Shown: positions 18,411 through 28,491, counted from the stretch's first letter. The stretch: 64,000 nucleotides of DNA from Pseudomonas entomophila (GCF_029193575.1 NZ_JARGCS010000029.1:35699-99698), one strand, 5' to 3'. Translations and numbers: made by a program. The notes: generated by a model from the letters alone, not told the origin.

Positions 18411-19058
18411 ATGAAACCGTTGAGTCATGCACTGATCGGCAGCTTGCTGATCCTGGGCGGGCCGTTGGCGCATGCCGCCGAGGGCCAGAAGATCTTCCAG
18501 CAGGGCGGGCAGAATCCCGCTGCCATGGCCTGCCTCGGTTGCCACGGCGCGGACGGCAAAGGCATCGCCGCCGCCGGCTTTCCTCGCTTGGCCGGGCTGT
18601 CGGCCTCCTACCTGAGCAAGCAACTGCAAGATTTTCGCAATGGCAGCCGCCAGCAGGCAGTGATGGAGCCGCTGGCCAAGGCGCTGAGCGACGAGGAGAT
18701 CAGCGCCGTTAGTCAGTACCTGGCGGCACTGCCCGCCGACGCTGCCCCTGATCTGCGTCGCCAGCAGGTCGCTGCCGACCCGCTCACCCGTCTGGCCCTG
18801 TATGGCGATTGGAGCCGCACCATTCCGGGTTGCGTGCAGTGCCATGGTCCCGGTGGTGGTGGCGTCGGCGAGCACTTCCCGCCCCTGGCCGGGCAACCGG
18901 CCGGCTACCTGGTCGCGCAGCTCGACGCCTGGCGTGACGGCAGCCGCCGCAATGATCCCAACCAGTTGATGGTCGGCGTGGCCAAGGCCATGACCGACGA
19001 TGAGGTCAAGGCGATCGCCGCGTTCTTCGCCAACCCCGCCCAGGAGGTCACCCCATGA
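18411..19058 (+). CDS. tsdB: Diheme cytochrome c, probable TsdB electron acceptor
   Basis: A 215-residue periplasmic cytochrome with signal peptide (cleavage after AHA, about residue 22) and two heme sites, CLGCH (41-45) and CVQCH (141-145), in a tandem c4-like layout. Distal Met ligands probably lie in VMEPLAKALS and in NQLMVGVAKAM. In tsdBA pairs TsdB passes electrons from the thiosulfate dehydrogenase towards a terminal oxidase. Its stop overlaps the next start (ATGA). The call as TsdB rather than an ordinary cytochrome c4 rests on the neighbour. Confidence 0.82.
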   Translation: MKPLSHALIGSLLILGGPLAHAAEGQKIFQQGGQNPAAMACLGCHGADGKGIAAAGFPRLAGLSASYLSKQLQDFRNGSRQQAVMEPLAKALSDEEISAVSQYLAALPADAAPDLRRQQVAADPLTRLALYGDWSRTIPGCVQCHGPGGGGVGEHFPPLAGQPAGYLVAQLDAWRDGSRRNDPNQLMVGVAKAMTDDEVKAIAAFFANPAQEVTP

Positions 19059-19966
19059 GAGCAGCCATGAGTGCAGCCCTGTCGCTTTTGCTTGTCGGTG
19101 GTGCCCAGGCGGCTGACATCGCCATGGAAGACCAATCGCAACTGCAGGTTCCCGCCCGCGACGCAGCGCCTCGGTTCAACCCGCCTGCCGAAGACGCGTT
19201 GCCGGACAATGCCTTCGGCAAGATGGTCCGTGAGGGGCACGCTTTGTTTGTCGATACCCGGCGGCTGATGCCGGAGGCGGTCGGCAACGGCATGAACTGC
19301 AGCAACTGCCACCTGGACCAGGGCCGCCTGGCGCACTCCGCACCGTTGTGGGGCGCATATCCGATGTATCCGGCTTATCGAAAGAAGAACGACAAGGTCA
19401 ATACCTACGCCGAACGCATCCAGGGTTGCTTCCAGTTCAGCATGAATGGCAAGCCCCCGGCCGCTGACAGCCCACAGATGACGGCATTGAGCGCCTATTC
19501 CTACTGGCTTTCGACCAAGGCGCCGACCGGTGTGGAAACCCCGGGGCGTGGCTACCCCGAGGTGGCCCAGCCCTCCGGTGGCCATGACTTCAAGCGTGGC
19601 CAGCAGGTGTACCGCGAGCAGTGCGCGATCTGCCATGGCGACAACGGCGAGGGCCAGAAAGTGGCCGGTGAGTACGTCATGCCGCCGTTGTGGGGCAAAG
19701 ACGCCTACAACTGGGGGGCGGGCATGCACCGGATCAACACCGCCGCATCGTTCATCAAGCACAACATGCCGTTGGGCAAACCCGGCAGCCTCAGCGACCA
19801 GCAGGCTTGGGACGTGGCGGCCTGGATCAACCGCCATGAACGGCCACAGGATCCGCGCCTGGTGGAGGGGTCCATCGAGAAGACGCGGGTGAAGTTCCAT
19901 GCCAACGATGGGGTCAACCTGTATGGGCAGAAGATCGATGGCGTGCTGATCGGGCAGGGGTTGTAG
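19055..19966 (+). CDS. tsdA: Thiosulfate dehydrogenase TsdA (diheme)
   Basis: A 303-residue periplasmic enzyme that oxidises two thiosulfates to tetrathionate. After a signal peptide (about 1-20) come heme sites CSNCH (82-86) and CAICH (190-194). Cys125, in IQGCFQFSMNG, fits the conserved cysteine that ligates the active-site heme in TsdA, a feature separating TsdA from ordinary diheme cytochromes. It shares a four-base overlap with tsdB. In heterotrophs the enzyme yields extra electrons from thiosulfate or may run in the reductive direction. Confidence 0.85.
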   Translation: MRAAMSAALSLLLVGGAQAADIAMEDQSQLQVPARDAAPRFNPPAEDALPDNAFGKMVREGHALFVDTRRLMPEAVGNGMNCSNCHLDQGRLAHSAPLWGAYPMYPAYRKKNDKVNTYAERIQGCFQFSMNGKPPAADSPQMTALSAYSYWLSTKAPTGVETPGRGYPEVAQPSGGHDFKRGQQVYREQCAICHGDNGEGQKVAGEYVMPPLWGKDAYNWGAGMHRINTAASFIKHNMPLGKPGSLSDQQAWDVAAWINRHERPQDPRLVEGSIEKTRVKFHANDGVNLYGQKIDGVLIGQGL

Positions 19967-20105
19967 TTGCGCGGGCGGCTTTGCAGCCCTTGCGCCCGCA
20001 GGGCCGCGTAGCGGCTTCACTGTCATCGGCGTGTCCCGGCGTTGTCACCGCCCTGCAATCGCCCTCGGGTTGCAATGGCCGTCATCTCATTGAAGGAGCG
20101 CGGCC

Positions 20106-21467
20106 ATGGAACTCTGTGTGATCGGGGCGGGTTATGTGGGGCTGGTGACGGCGGCCTGTTTCGCGCAGATGGGCAACCGGGTGGTGTGCCTGGAGCGTGA
20201 CCCGGCGCGCCTTTCGCAGTTGCGCCAGGGCCAGTGTCCCATCTACGAGCCGGGCCTCGCGCCCTTGTTGCAGGAGGGGCTGCACAGCGGCCAACTGAGC
20301 TTCACCGAGCACTGGGCGCAGGCCTTGGCGCGCGCCGAGGTAGTGTTCATCGCTGTGGGTACGCCAAGCCAGGAAGACGGCTCGGCCGACTTGCAACACG
20401 TGCTGGCGGTGGCCGACAGCCTCGGCCGCCAGTTGCGCCGTGCGTGCCTGGTGGTGAACAAGTCGACCGTGCCGGTGGGCACCGCCGAGCGGGTGGCTCG
20501 GCACATTGCCGCTGGCTTGCGTGAGCGCGGGGCGAAGCTGGCCGTGGAGGTGGCGAGCAACCCTGAATTTCTCAAGGAGGGCACCGCGGTCGAGGATTTC
20601 ATGCGCCCCGATCGCGTTGTCATCGGCACCGACAGCGAGCATGCCAGCCAGTGCTTGCAGCGACTTTACGCGCCGTTCGTGCGCAACCGCGAGCGGGTGC
20701 TGGTGATGGCGCCGCGTGCCGCCGAGTTCAGCAAGTACGCGGCCAACGCCTTCCTCGCCACCAAGATTTCCTTCATCAATGAGCTGGCAGGCCTGTGCGC
20801 CCATCTGGAGGTGGACATCGAACAAGTGCGCCGAGGCATCGGTAGCGACAGGCGCATCGGTAGCCACTTCATGTACGCCGGCTGCGGCTATGGCGGCTCG
20901 TGCTTTCCCAAGGACGTGCGGGCGTTGATCCACACCGCCGAGCAGCAGGGCTTCCAGCCGGCGATCCTTCAGGCGGTCGAGGCGCGTAATACCGAGCAGA
21001 AAACCTGGTTGTTCCGCGCCCTGCAGCAACATTTCGCGGGCTTCATGCGTGGTCGCTGCGTAGCGTTGTGGGGGCTGGCATTCAAGCCCGGCACCGATGA
21101 CCTGCGCGAGGCGCCGAGCCTGGTGCTGCTGAACGCGCTGCTGGCTGCCGGGGTGCGCGTGCAAGCCTGCGACCCGGCAGCGCTGGCCGGAGTGGCCGTG
21201 GCCTACACGCAGGCCGTGGCCACTGGTCAGCTGCGCTTGGTCGAGGACCCTTACGCCTGCGTGGAAGGCGCCGATGCGTTGGTGCTGGTGACCGAATGGA
21301 AACCGTTCCGTCAGCCGGATTTTCGCCGCATCCGCGGGCTGATGCGCATGCCGGTGCTGTTCGACGGGCGCAATATTTACGATCCCTCGGAACTTACTAC
21401 ACTGGGTTATCTCTATCATGGCATCGGTCGGTCGCAGGGGGGGCATTGTAAGGTGACCGCCGCCTGA
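20106..21467 (+). CDS. ugd: UDP-glucose 6-dehydrogenase
   Basis: A 453-residue NAD-dependent enzyme making UDP-glucuronate from UDP-glucose in two oxidations. The Rossmann motif GAGYVG is at 7-12, the substrate region VASNPEFLKEG in the middle, and the catalytic Cys is at about residue 266 in GGSCFPKD. The start has GAAGGAG nine bases upstream. It lies 48 bp before galU, whose product makes its substrate, so the two probably act together in exopolysaccharide or LPS precursor supply. Confidence 0.94.
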   Translation: MELCVIGAGYVGLVTAACFAQMGNRVVCLERDPARLSQLRQGQCPIYEPGLAPLLQEGLHSGQLSFTEHWAQALARAEVVFIAVGTPSQEDGSADLQHVLAVADSLGRQLRRACLVVNKSTVPVGTAERVARHIAAGLRERGAKLAVEVASNPEFLKEGTAVEDFMRPDRVVIGTDSEHASQCLQRLYAPFVRNRERVLVMAPRAAEFSKYAANAFLATKISFINELAGLCAHLEVDIEQVRRGIGSDRRIGSHFMYAGCGYGGSCFPKDVRALIHTAEQQGFQPAILQAVEARNTEQKTWLFRALQQHFAGFMRGRCVALWGLAFKPGTDDLREAPSLVLLNALLAAGVRVQACDPAALAGVAVAYTQAVATGQLRLVEDPYACVEGADALVLVTEWKPFRQPDFRRIRGLMRMPVLFDGRNIYDPSELTTLGYLYHGIGRSQGGHCKVTAA

Positions 21468-21515
21468 TTAGACTGCGCCGAATATCACAGGCCCAGCCCT
21501 TGTTTAAGGATGTAT

Positions 21516-22355
21516 ATGATCAAGAAATGCTTGTTCCCGGCAGCCGGTTACGGCACCCGCTTCCTGCCCGCTACCAAAGCCATGCCCAAGGAAATGCTGC
21601 CGGTGGTGAACAAGCCACTGATCCAGTATGGCGTTGAAGAGGCGCTGGACGCCGGCCTGAGCGAGATCTCCATCGTCACCGGTCGCGGCAAGCGTGCGCT
21701 GGAAGACCACTTCGACATCAGCTACGAGCTGGAAAACCAGATCAAGGGCACCGACAAGGAAAAGTACCTGGTCGGCATTCGCCGTCTGCTCGATGAGTGC
21801 TCGTTCTCCTACACCCGCCAGACCGAAATGAAAGGCCTGGGCCACGCCATCCTCACCGGCCGCCCGCTGATCGGCGACGAGCCGTTCGCCGTGGTGCTGG
21901 CCGATGACCTGTGCGTCAACCCGGAAGGTGACGGCGTACTGACCCAGATGGTCAAGCTGTACAACCAGTTCCGTTGCTCGATCGTCGCCATTCAGGAAGT
22001 CGACCCGCAGGAAACCAACAAGTACGGCGTGATCGCTGGCGACATGATCCGCGATGACATCTTCCGGGTGACCAACATGGTCGAGAAGCCCAAGCCGGAA
22101 GACGCGCCGTCCAACCTGGCGATCATCGGTCGCTACATCCTGACCCCGGACATCTTCGACATCATCGCCAACACCGAGCCGGGCAAGGGTGGCGAAATCC
22201 AGATCACCGACGCCCTCATGCAGCAGGCGCAGAACGGTTGCGTGATCGCCTACAAGTTCAAGGGCAAGCGTTTCGACTGCGGTGGCGCCGAAGGCTACAT
22301 CGACGCGACCAACTTCTGCTTCGAGAACTACTACAAGACCGGCAAGGCTTACTAA
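21516..22355 (+). CDS. galU: UTP-glucose-1-phosphate uridylyltransferase
   Basis: A 279-residue nucleotidyltransferase that forms UDP-glucose. The N-terminal FPAAGYGTRFLPATKAMPKEMLP carries the nucleotide-binding loop and catalytic Lys region; VLADDLC holds the metal-binding Asp. I chose ATG 21516 over ATG 21510 because AAGGA at 21506-21510 overlaps the first and is five bases from the second. A terminator follows at 22421. Confidence 0.95.
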   Translation: MIKKCLFPAAGYGTRFLPATKAMPKEMLPVVNKPLIQYGVEEALDAGLSEISIVTGRGKRALEDHFDISYELENQIKGTDKEKYLVGIRRLLDECSFSYTRQTEMKGLGHAILTGRPLIGDEPFAVVLADDLCVNPEGDGVLTQMVKLYNQFRCSIVAIQEVDPQETNKYGVIAGDMIRDDIFRVTNMVEKPKPEDAPSNLAIIGRYILTPDIFDIIANTEPGKGGEIQITDALMQQAQNGCVIAYKFKGKRFDCGGAEGYIDATNFCFENYYKTGKAY

Positions 22356-22420
22356 GCCACATACTGCAAGCCATGGGGCGCAAGTAGTACTGTTGTGCTT
22401 GCCGCTTGCAGCTCGCCAGA

Positions 22421-22449
22421 AAAAGAGCCACCCTCGGGTGGCTTTTTTT
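22421..22449 (+). terminator. Rho-independent terminator after galU
   Basis: An 8-bp stem AGCCACCC / GGGTGGCT with a TC loop and seven T residues. It ends 14 bases before the gor start, so gor should have a promoter upstream of or inside this stretch. Confidence 0.88.
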
Positions 22450-22463
22450 GTGGAGTCTTGAAA

Positions 22464-23819
22464 GTGGCCTACGATTTTGATCTGTTCGTGATTGGTGCCG
22501 GGTCCGGCGGTGTGCGCGCCGCGCGTTTCGCCGCCGGCTTCGGCGCAAAAGTGGCAGTGGCCGAGAGCCGCTACCTGGGCGGCACCTGCGTCAATGTCGG
22601 CTGCGTGCCAAAGAAGCTGCTGGTCTACGGCGCGCACGTTGCCGACGAGCTGGAGCAGGCCGCCGGTTTCGGCTGGACGCTCGAGGAGGGGCATTTCGAC
22701 TGGGGTACGCTGATCGCCAACAAGAACCGCGAGATCGAGCGCCTCAACGGCATCTATCGCAACCTGCTGGTCAATAGCGGCGTAACCTTGTTGCAAGGCC
22801 ACGCGCGCATGACCGGTGCCCATGAGGTGGAAGTCGAGGGCCAGCGCTACAGCGCCGCCAACATCCTCATCGCCACCGGCGGCTGGCCGCAGGTACCGGA
22901 CATCCCCGGCAAGGAGCTGGCGATCACCTCCAACGAGGCGTTCTACCTCAAGGACCTGCCGCGTCGCGTGCTGGTGGTCGGCGGCGGCTACATCGCCGTG
23001 GAATTCGCGGGCATTTTCCAGGGCCTGGGCGCAGCGACCACCTTGCTGTACCGCGGCGACTTGTTCCTGCGTGGTTTCGACGGCTCGGTACGTACCCATT
23101 TGAAGGAAGAGCTGGAAAAGCGTGGCCTCGACCTGCAGTTCAATGCCGATATCCAGCGCATCGACCGACAAGACGACGGCAGCCTCAAGGCCACCCTCAA
23201 AGACGGCCGCGAGCTGATCGCCGACTGCGTGTTCTATGCTACCGGTCGGCGCCCGATGCTCGACGACCTGGGCCTCGAGCACACCGGCGTGGAGCTTGAT
23301 GAGCGGGGCTACATCCGCGTCGACGAGCTGTACCGCACAACCGAGCCGTCGGTATTCGCCATCGGCGATGTGATCGGCAGGGTACAGTTGACGCCGGTTG
23401 CGTTGGCCGAGGGGATGGCGGTGGCGCGGCATCTGTTCAAGCCCGAGCAGTACCGCCCGGTGGACTACCGCAACATTCCGACCGCGGTGTTCAGCCAACC
23501 GCCGATCGGCACTGTGGGCCTGACCGAGGAGCAGGCGTTGCAAGCCGGGCACAAGGTGCAGATTTTCGAAAGCCGCTTCCGAGCGATGAAGCTGACCCTT
23601 ACCGACATCCAGGAAAAGACCCTGATGAAACTGGTGGTGGACGTCGAGTCCGACAAGGTCCTGGGCTGCCACATGGTCGGTCCGGACGCTGGCGAGATCA
23701 TCCAAGGCTTGGGTATCGCCCTTAAGGCGGGCGCTACCAAGCAGCAGTTCGACGAGACCATCGGCGTGCACCCCACTGCGGCGGAAGAGTTCGTCACGCT
23801 GCGCACGCCCACGCGTTGA
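22464..23819 (+). CDS. gor: Glutathione-disulfide reductase
   Basis: A 451-residue FAD/NADPH enzyme reducing oxidised glutathione. FAD motif GAGSGG is at 11-16, the redox-active Cys42-Cys47 pair in GGTCVNVGC, the NADPH site in [12 protein letters not shown], and the C-terminal active-site HPTAAEEF with the proton-relay His. The GTG start at 22464 has GGAG eight bases upstream. It lies in a stress block with ahpC and ahpF further on. Confidence 0.94.
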   Translation: MAYDFDLFVIGAGSGGVRAARFAAGFGAKVAVAESRYLGGTCVNVGCVPKKLLVYGAHVADELEQAAGFGWTLEEGHFDWGTLIANKNREIERLNGIYRNLLVNSGVTLLQGHARMTGAHEVEVEGQRYSAANILIATGGWPQVPDIPGKELAITSNEAFYLKDLPRRVLVVGGGYIAVEFAGIFQGLGAATTLLYRGDLFLRGFDGSVRTHLKEELEKRGLDLQFNADIQRIDRQDDGSLKATLKDGRELIADCVFYATGRRPMLDDLGLEHTGVELDERGYIRVDELYRTTEPSVFAIGDVIGRVQLTPVALAEGMAVARHLFKPEQYRPVDYRNIPTAVFSQPPIGTVGLTEEQALQAGHKVQIFESRFRAMKLTLTDIQEKTLMKLVVDVESDKVLGCHMVGPDAGEIIQGLGIALKAGATKQQFDETIGVHPTAAEEFVTLRTPTR

Positions 23820-24004
23820 GTGGCACATGGCCTCTTGACTAGGGTCATGTCTCCTACATTGCCTGTGGGCGTATCCTATGGTGGGTTGCCTTGTTTCTGA
23901 CAGTAAGTTTCTGACCTCTTTTCAATACTGAGCGGGCGTCGTGCAAGCGGCGCCGGCCATGCCTTACCTGGCTGGCCGATGTTCAGATAACGAAAGGGTG
24001 ACTT

Positions 24005-24538
24005 ATGACTCCACTGTCCAAAACCTTACGCGCAACGACTGCCTGTTGCCTGTTGATCGGCATGACGACTGCCCAGGCCGATTTCGGCGAAATCAGTTTC
24101 AGCGGGCGAGTCCTGGCCCCCACCTGCACGGTCAATGGCGGCGACGGCAACTTGCCGGTCGGTCTGCCCGACGTCAATGCATCATTGTTGTCGCGCCCCG
24201 GTGACGTCGCCGGCCTTACCCCGTTCCAGCTCGAACTGAGTAATTGCGCACCGGGTGTCAGTCGTGTGTCGACCTACTTCGAGCCCGGCCCCACCATCAG
24301 TCCGGACGGTCGCTTGATCGTGGATGCCGGGGGGAGCCAGAACGTTGAAGTGCAATTGCTCAACAACGCCAATTCGGCCATGGACCTGAGCGCGGCCAAG
24401 GGCAATCAGGGTTCGCAGGTCGTGCAGATCGTGGGAGGCAACGCCACCCTGCGCTACTCGGCACAGTACTTCTCCACTGGTCTCACCACGCCTGGCCTGG
24501 TCGCCACTCGCGTTCAGTATTCCCTGGATTATCTCTGA
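24005..24538 (+). CDS. Type 1-like fimbrial subunit
   Basis: A 177-residue fimbrial (FimA/PapA-like) subunit. Signal peptide about 1-25 (ending AQA); the mature part FGEISFSGRVLAPTCTV has the N-terminal donor strand region and the first conserved Cys, which pairs with the Cys in LSNCAPG. The C-terminal YSAQYFSTG...VQYSLDYL is the conserved strand bound by the chaperone. It is the first gene of a three-gene chaperone-usher operon and the only pilin in it. Confidence 0.88.
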   Translation: MTPLSKTLRATTACCLLIGMTTAQADFGEISFSGRVLAPTCTVNGGDGNLPVGLPDVNASLLSRPGDVAGLTPFQLELSNCAPGVSRVSTYFEPGPTISPDGRLIVDAGGSQNVEVQLLNNANSAMDLSAAKGNQGSQVVQIVGGNATLRYSAQYFSTGLTTPGLVATRVQYSLDYL

Positions 24539-24595
24539 CCCGCATCAGGCAGCCCACGGAAGGGCTGCTTTGCGCGACACCTTCCGAGCACGATC

Positions 24596-25330
24596 ATGAA
24601 CCGTTCACTCAATGCCCTATGGCGTGGAGCGTTGCTGGCTGCCTGTCTGACCAGCACGCCAGCCAGCGCAAGCGTCGTCATCGCCACCACCCGTGTGATC
24701 TTTCCTGCGCCGGAGACTGAAGTCACCGTCAAGCTGAGCCACGAGGGGCAGCACCCGTCGCTGGTGCAAGCCTGGATCGACGATGGACGCCCTCAGGCGC
24801 CCCTGGATACGTTGCAGCTACCGTTCAGCTTGATGCCAGCGTTGTTTCGCCTTGAGCCAGGCAAGGCACAGACACTGAGGCTATTCCATGACGGCGAGGC
24901 ACTGCCTTCCGACCGGGAAACCCTTTACTGGCTCAATGTCCTCGAAGTACCGCCCAAAGCCTCGGGCAATGCCCTGCAGGTTTCCCTGCGCACGCGTATC
25001 AAGCTGCTGTATCGGCCTGTCGGACTGTCGGGCAAGGCTGCTGATGCCCATGGTTTGCTGACTTGGCGCCTGCTGCGCGAAGGCCGGCAGTGGCATGTGC
25101 AAGCGCACAACCCCAGCCCCTTTTTCGTCAACTTGGGCAGCTTGAGCTTGCGCCAGGGCGAGCGTTCTTTGGAAGGCACGCCCACTCATTTGCCGCCGCT
25201 TTCCAGCACGCGCTTCACGTTCGAGGGGGCGGGCGGTGCCGGTCAACCAGCCTCACAGGTGATTTACACCGTCATCGACGACTATGGCGGAGTGAGCAAG
25301 GGCTCGGCAGTGGTGGACCTGTCACGGTAA
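24596..25330 (+). CDS. Periplasmic fimbrial chaperone
   Basis: A 244-residue PapD-like chaperone. Signal peptide about 1-25; the G1 strand region SVVIATTRVIFPA and the conserved FRLEPGKAQTLRLF and YWLNVLEVPPK motifs mark the two-domain immunoglobulin fold, with the subunit-anchoring Arg in TTRVIFP and Lys in the loop around KIKLLYRP. It caps the pilin by donor-strand complementation. It lies 57 bp after the pilin gene and six bases before the usher. Confidence 0.92.
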   Translation: MNRSLNALWRGALLAACLTSTPASASVVIATTRVIFPAPETEVTVKLSHEGQHPSLVQAWIDDGRPQAPLDTLQLPFSLMPALFRLEPGKAQTLRLFHDGEALPSDRETLYWLNVLEVPPKASGNALQVSLRTRIKLLYRPVGLSGKAADAHGLLTWRLLREGRQWHVQAHNPSPFFVNLGSLSLRQGERSLEGTPTHLPPLSSTRFTFEGAGGAGQPASQVIYTVIDDYGGVSKGSAVVDLSR

Positions 25331-25336
25331 AAGTGG

Positions 25337-27769
25337 ATGTGGCTTGAGCATCGCACACCAGGTTATCTGCTGGCAGCGTCATGGGTGATTCAGGCTGTGA
25401 GCGTCGTTCACGCCGTGGAGTTCGATGCCGGCCTGCTGCGCCAGGGCACTGAGGTCGATCTGGAGCGCTATCAGCGCGAGGCGGCGGTGCCCGAGCACGA
25501 GGTTACGCTCGACATTACCTTGAACCAGCATCGAAAGGGGCCGCAGTCCCTCTGGTTGCGACGCCAGGGCGATGCCCGGCAGGCAACGCCTTGCTATAGC
25601 GACGCCCTCTTGCAACGGTTGGGCGTGGACGTGCAACGGCTTGACACTGACGTGCGGCAACGACTTGCGGCCCCGCAGGCCTGCCTCGCACTGCATGACC
25701 TGCGCCTGGTGGCCACTGAGCAACTGGACTTCAGTGAGTTGCGCCTTGACCTTCAGATCGCCCAGGAGGCCTTGCAGCGGCTGCCGCAGGGTTACCTACC
25801 CCCAGAAAGTTGGGACAGTGGCATTCTCGCCGGCTTCGTCGACTACCGTTTCAACCTTTACGAGCAACGGCAGTTGCAGGCTGGCCTGACCACGCGACAG
25901 TCCTATCTGGGCCTGCGCAGCGGCTTGAATGCGGGACAATGGTACTGGCGTCACGAGGGTGACTGGCAAGCCTCCGACGGTGCCCGAGCCCGTTATCGAC
26001 CGGGCGCTACCTGGGTGCGACGGGATGTGCCGATATGGTCGGCGCAGTTGACTGTCGGCGACGGCTACAGCAGCGGCGGCGTGTTCGAAGGCAGCGCCTT
26101 CCGTGGCGCCTTGTTGGGCAGTGACGAGCGCATGTTGCCCGAGTCGCTGCGTGGTTTTGCGCCGGTGGTGCGAGGCGTCGCCAATAGCACGGCGCTGTTG
26201 AGCGTTCGCCAACGGGGCGTATTGCTGCATGAGTCGACCGTCGCACCTGGCCCGTTCGCGATCGACGACTTGCTTGCCAGCGGCCTGAGCGATGACCTGG
26301 AGGTGACCTTGAGAGAGGCCGATGGCAGTGTCCGTACCTTTACCCAGCCCTACCATTCCGCACCCCTGGCTTTGCGCCCAGGGGCCAGCCGTTTTGAAGT
26401 GAATGCTGGAGTGTGGCGCGATGAACTGAACGCTGCCGGCCCGGCCTTTGCCCAAGGGAGTTGGCAGCAAGGCCTGGGCAATCATCTGAGCCTTCATGGT
26501 GGTGCCTGGGTGGCTGAAGACTACCTGGCCAGTGCCATGGGCTTGGCTCTCAACAGCGACTTCGGCGCCTTGGGCCTGACAGGGTACCAGGCCCGTTCGG
26601 CGTTACCCGGGCAAGCGCCCCAGCAGGGCCAGGCCATGCGCCTGAGCTGGCGGACCCGGCTGGGCAGTGCTGACCTGAGCACTCAGGTGAGCCTTAGCGA
26701 CAGCCCTCGGTACTTGACCTTCGACGAGTTCGCCCGGGCCGAACGAGGCGGGCGCCACCAGCCTTCACGCTGGCGTGTGGGCCTAACCCTCAACCAGTCC
26801 CTGCAAGGCCGCGGCGGGCGCTTGAGTTTTGCCGCCAGCAGCAATCGCGCCTGGGCTGCGCAACGCAGCAGCAACAGCTACAACCTGGGCTACTTCAACC
26901 ATTACGGCGCGCTCAGCTTTGGCCTTGCGTTGCGTCATGAACAGCGCTCTGCGCGTGCGGCACTGAACACCTTCACGTTCACTTTGGGCATGCCATTGGG
27001 TGAGCGTCGTCGTGCCTCCATCAGTAGTCAGTATCACCACGACAACCAGGGCCGCAGTAACGCCATGCTGCGTGGGAGTGGTACGGCGGGTGATCGGCAG
27101 CAGTGGGGGTATGGTGTGTCTGCGGTCAGGCAGACGGGCGCGCGAAGCACCCATGGCTTCGAAGCGAACCTGCTGCATCGTGCCTTTGGCGGCGAGCTCA
27201 GTGGCAGCCTGGCCGGGCGTGAAGGATATCGGCAGTTCTCGTTGGGCGCGCGCGGGGCCTTGGTTGGGCATGGCGGTGGTATCACGTTGGCGCAACCGCT
27301 GGGTGAGAGCTTCGCCATCGTCCATGCGCCAGGCGCAGCGAGTGCGGGGGTTCGCCAGCATCCCTACATACGCCTGGATGGTCGAGGCTATGGCGTGGTG
27401 CCCACGCTGCAACCCTACCGCCTCAACACGGTCGAGCTCGATCCCAAGGGCATGTCCCGTGATGTCGAGTTGCAGCTCTCTGGCCAGTCACTGGTGCCCC
27501 GGGCGGGCGCTGCGTCGCGGTTGTACTTTCCGACCCGTGGCGGTCGCCTGTTGATGTTCGAGGCGCGCATGGACGATGGGCGCCCATTGCCCTTCGGGGC
27601 CCTGGTGCAGGATGAATCAGGCAACGAGGTCGGCATGGTGGGGCAGGGCAGTCGCCTGCAGGCGCGTTCTGACCGTGATGAAGGCCAGCTCCAGGTGACG
27701 TGGGGGGATGGGCAAGGATGCTGGGTTGCCTACGGCGCAGGGAAATCGGTGACGTGCGGGGCACGCTAG
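25337..27769 (+). CDS. Outer-membrane fimbrial usher
   Basis: An 810-residue PapC/FimD-like usher. It has a short signal region, an N-terminal periplasmic domain with the paired Cys typical of ushers, a 24-stranded barrel with a plug region (about 230-310, GFAPVVRGVANSTALLSVRQRG) and C-terminal domains (DGRGYGVVPTLQPYRLN to the final CWVAYGAGKSVTCGA with a Cys pair). It secretes and assembles pilin-chaperone complexes. No gene for a tip adhesin follows, and the next gene, ahpC, is unrelated. Confidence 0.9.
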   Translation: MWLEHRTPGYLLAASWVIQAVSVVHAVEFDAGLLRQGTEVDLERYQREAAVPEHEVTLDITLNQHRKGPQSLWLRRQGDARQATPCYSDALLQRLGVDVQRLDTDVRQRLAAPQACLALHDLRLVATEQLDFSELRLDLQIAQEALQRLPQGYLPPESWDSGILAGFVDYRFNLYEQRQLQAGLTTRQSYLGLRSGLNAGQWYWRHEGDWQASDGARARYRPGATWVRRDVPIWSAQLTVGDGYSSGGVFEGSAFRGALLGSDERMLPESLRGFAPVVRGVANSTALLSVRQRGVLLHESTVAPGPFAIDDLLASGLSDDLEVTLREADGSVRTFTQPYHSAPLALRPGASRFEVNAGVWRDELNAAGPAFAQGSWQQGLGNHLSLHGGAWVAEDYLASAMGLALNSDFGALGLTGYQARSALPGQAPQQGQAMRLSWRTRLGSADLSTQVSLSDSPRYLTFDEFARAERGGRHQPSRWRVGLTLNQSLQGRGGRLSFAASSNRAWAAQRSSNSYNLGYFNHYGALSFGLALRHEQRSARAALNTFTFTLGMPLGERRRASISSQYHHDNQGRSNAMLRGSGTAGDRQQWGYGVSAVRQTGARSTHGFEANLLHRAFGGELSGSLAGREGYRQFSLGARGALVGHGGGITLAQPLGESFAIVHAPGAASAGVRQHPYIRLDGRGYGVVPTLQPYRLNTVELDPKGMSRDVELQLSGQSLVPRAGAASRLYFPTRGGRLLMFEARMDDGRPLPFGALVQDESGNEVGMVGQGSRLQARSDRDEGQLQVTWGDGQGCWVAYGAGKSVTCGAR

Positions 27770-27927
27770 GGAGGTCGATTGTAGGTTTAGAAATCAAAGG
27801 ATCTATCCAACCGACCGCTTTATAGCCAAAACCAATCAACAGCATGAGCTTTGCCAATGAGCCTTTCTCGGCCTCGTTGGTTAGGATTCTCTTCGTCAAA
27901 GCTTTCCAACCCATGAAGGAGCGTCTT

Positions 27928-28491
27928 ATGCCAATCATCAACAGCCAGGTCAAACCGTTCAACGCCACTGCCTACCACAACGGCGAATTCGTTCCGGTGA
28001 GCGAAGCCGACCTGAAAGGCAAATGGTCTGTGGTGTTCTTCTACCCGGCCGACTTCACGTTCGTCTGCCCGACCGAGCTGGGTGACCTCGCTGACAACTA
28101 CGCCGAGTTCAAGAAGCTGGGCGTCGAGATCTACGGCGTGTCCACCGACACCCATTTCACCCACAAAGCCTGGCATGACACCTCGGAGACCATCGGCAAG
28201 ATCCAGTACCCGCTGATCGGTGACCCGACCCACGTCATCTCGCGCAACTTCGACGTGCTGATCGAAGAAGCTGGCCTGGCCGATCGCGGTACCTTCGTGA
28301 TCAACCCAGAAGGCCAGATCAAGATCGTCGAACTGAACGACGGTGGTGTCGGCCGTGACGCCAGCGAGCTGCTGCGCAAGGTCAAAGCTGCCCAGTACGT
28401 CGCCGCCCACCCGGGTGAAGTCTGCCCGGCCAAGTGGAAAGAAGGCGAAGCCACCCTGGCCCCTTCCCTGGACCTGGTCGGCAAGATCTAA
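27928..28491 (+). CDS. ahpC: Alkyl hydroperoxide reductase, peroxiredoxin subunit
   Basis: A 187-residue 2-Cys peroxiredoxin. Peroxidatic Cys47 lies in FTFVCPTE; resolving Cys166 lies in GEVCPAKW. It reduces H2O2 and organic peroxides and is recycled by AhpF. The ATG at 27928 has AAGGAG eight bases upstream; the frame is open 28 codons further, which would add an unlike extension. A terminator separates it from ahpF, so read-through or a second promoter sets the ratio of the two products. OxyR control is expected from the family, but I could not fix an OxyR site by eye. Confidence 0.95.
   Translation: MPIINSQVKPFNATAYHNGEFVPVSEADLKGKWSVVFFYPADFTFVCPTELGDLADNYAEFKKLGVEIYGVSTDTHFTHKAWHDTSETIGKIQYPLIGDPTHVISRNFDVLIEEAGLADRGTFVINPEGQIKIVELNDGGVGRDASELLRKVKAAQYVAAHPGEVCPAKWKEGEATLAPSLDLVGKI

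Noticed and set aside
21504..23828. A 774-codon minus-strand frame across galU and gor
   Set aside because: It spans two unrelated real genes and their terminator on the other strand, so it is a composition artefact.
27770..27927. OxyR site before ahpC
   Set aside because: Some ATAG/CTAT pieces are present, but the four-part spacing of an OxyR site could not be matched.
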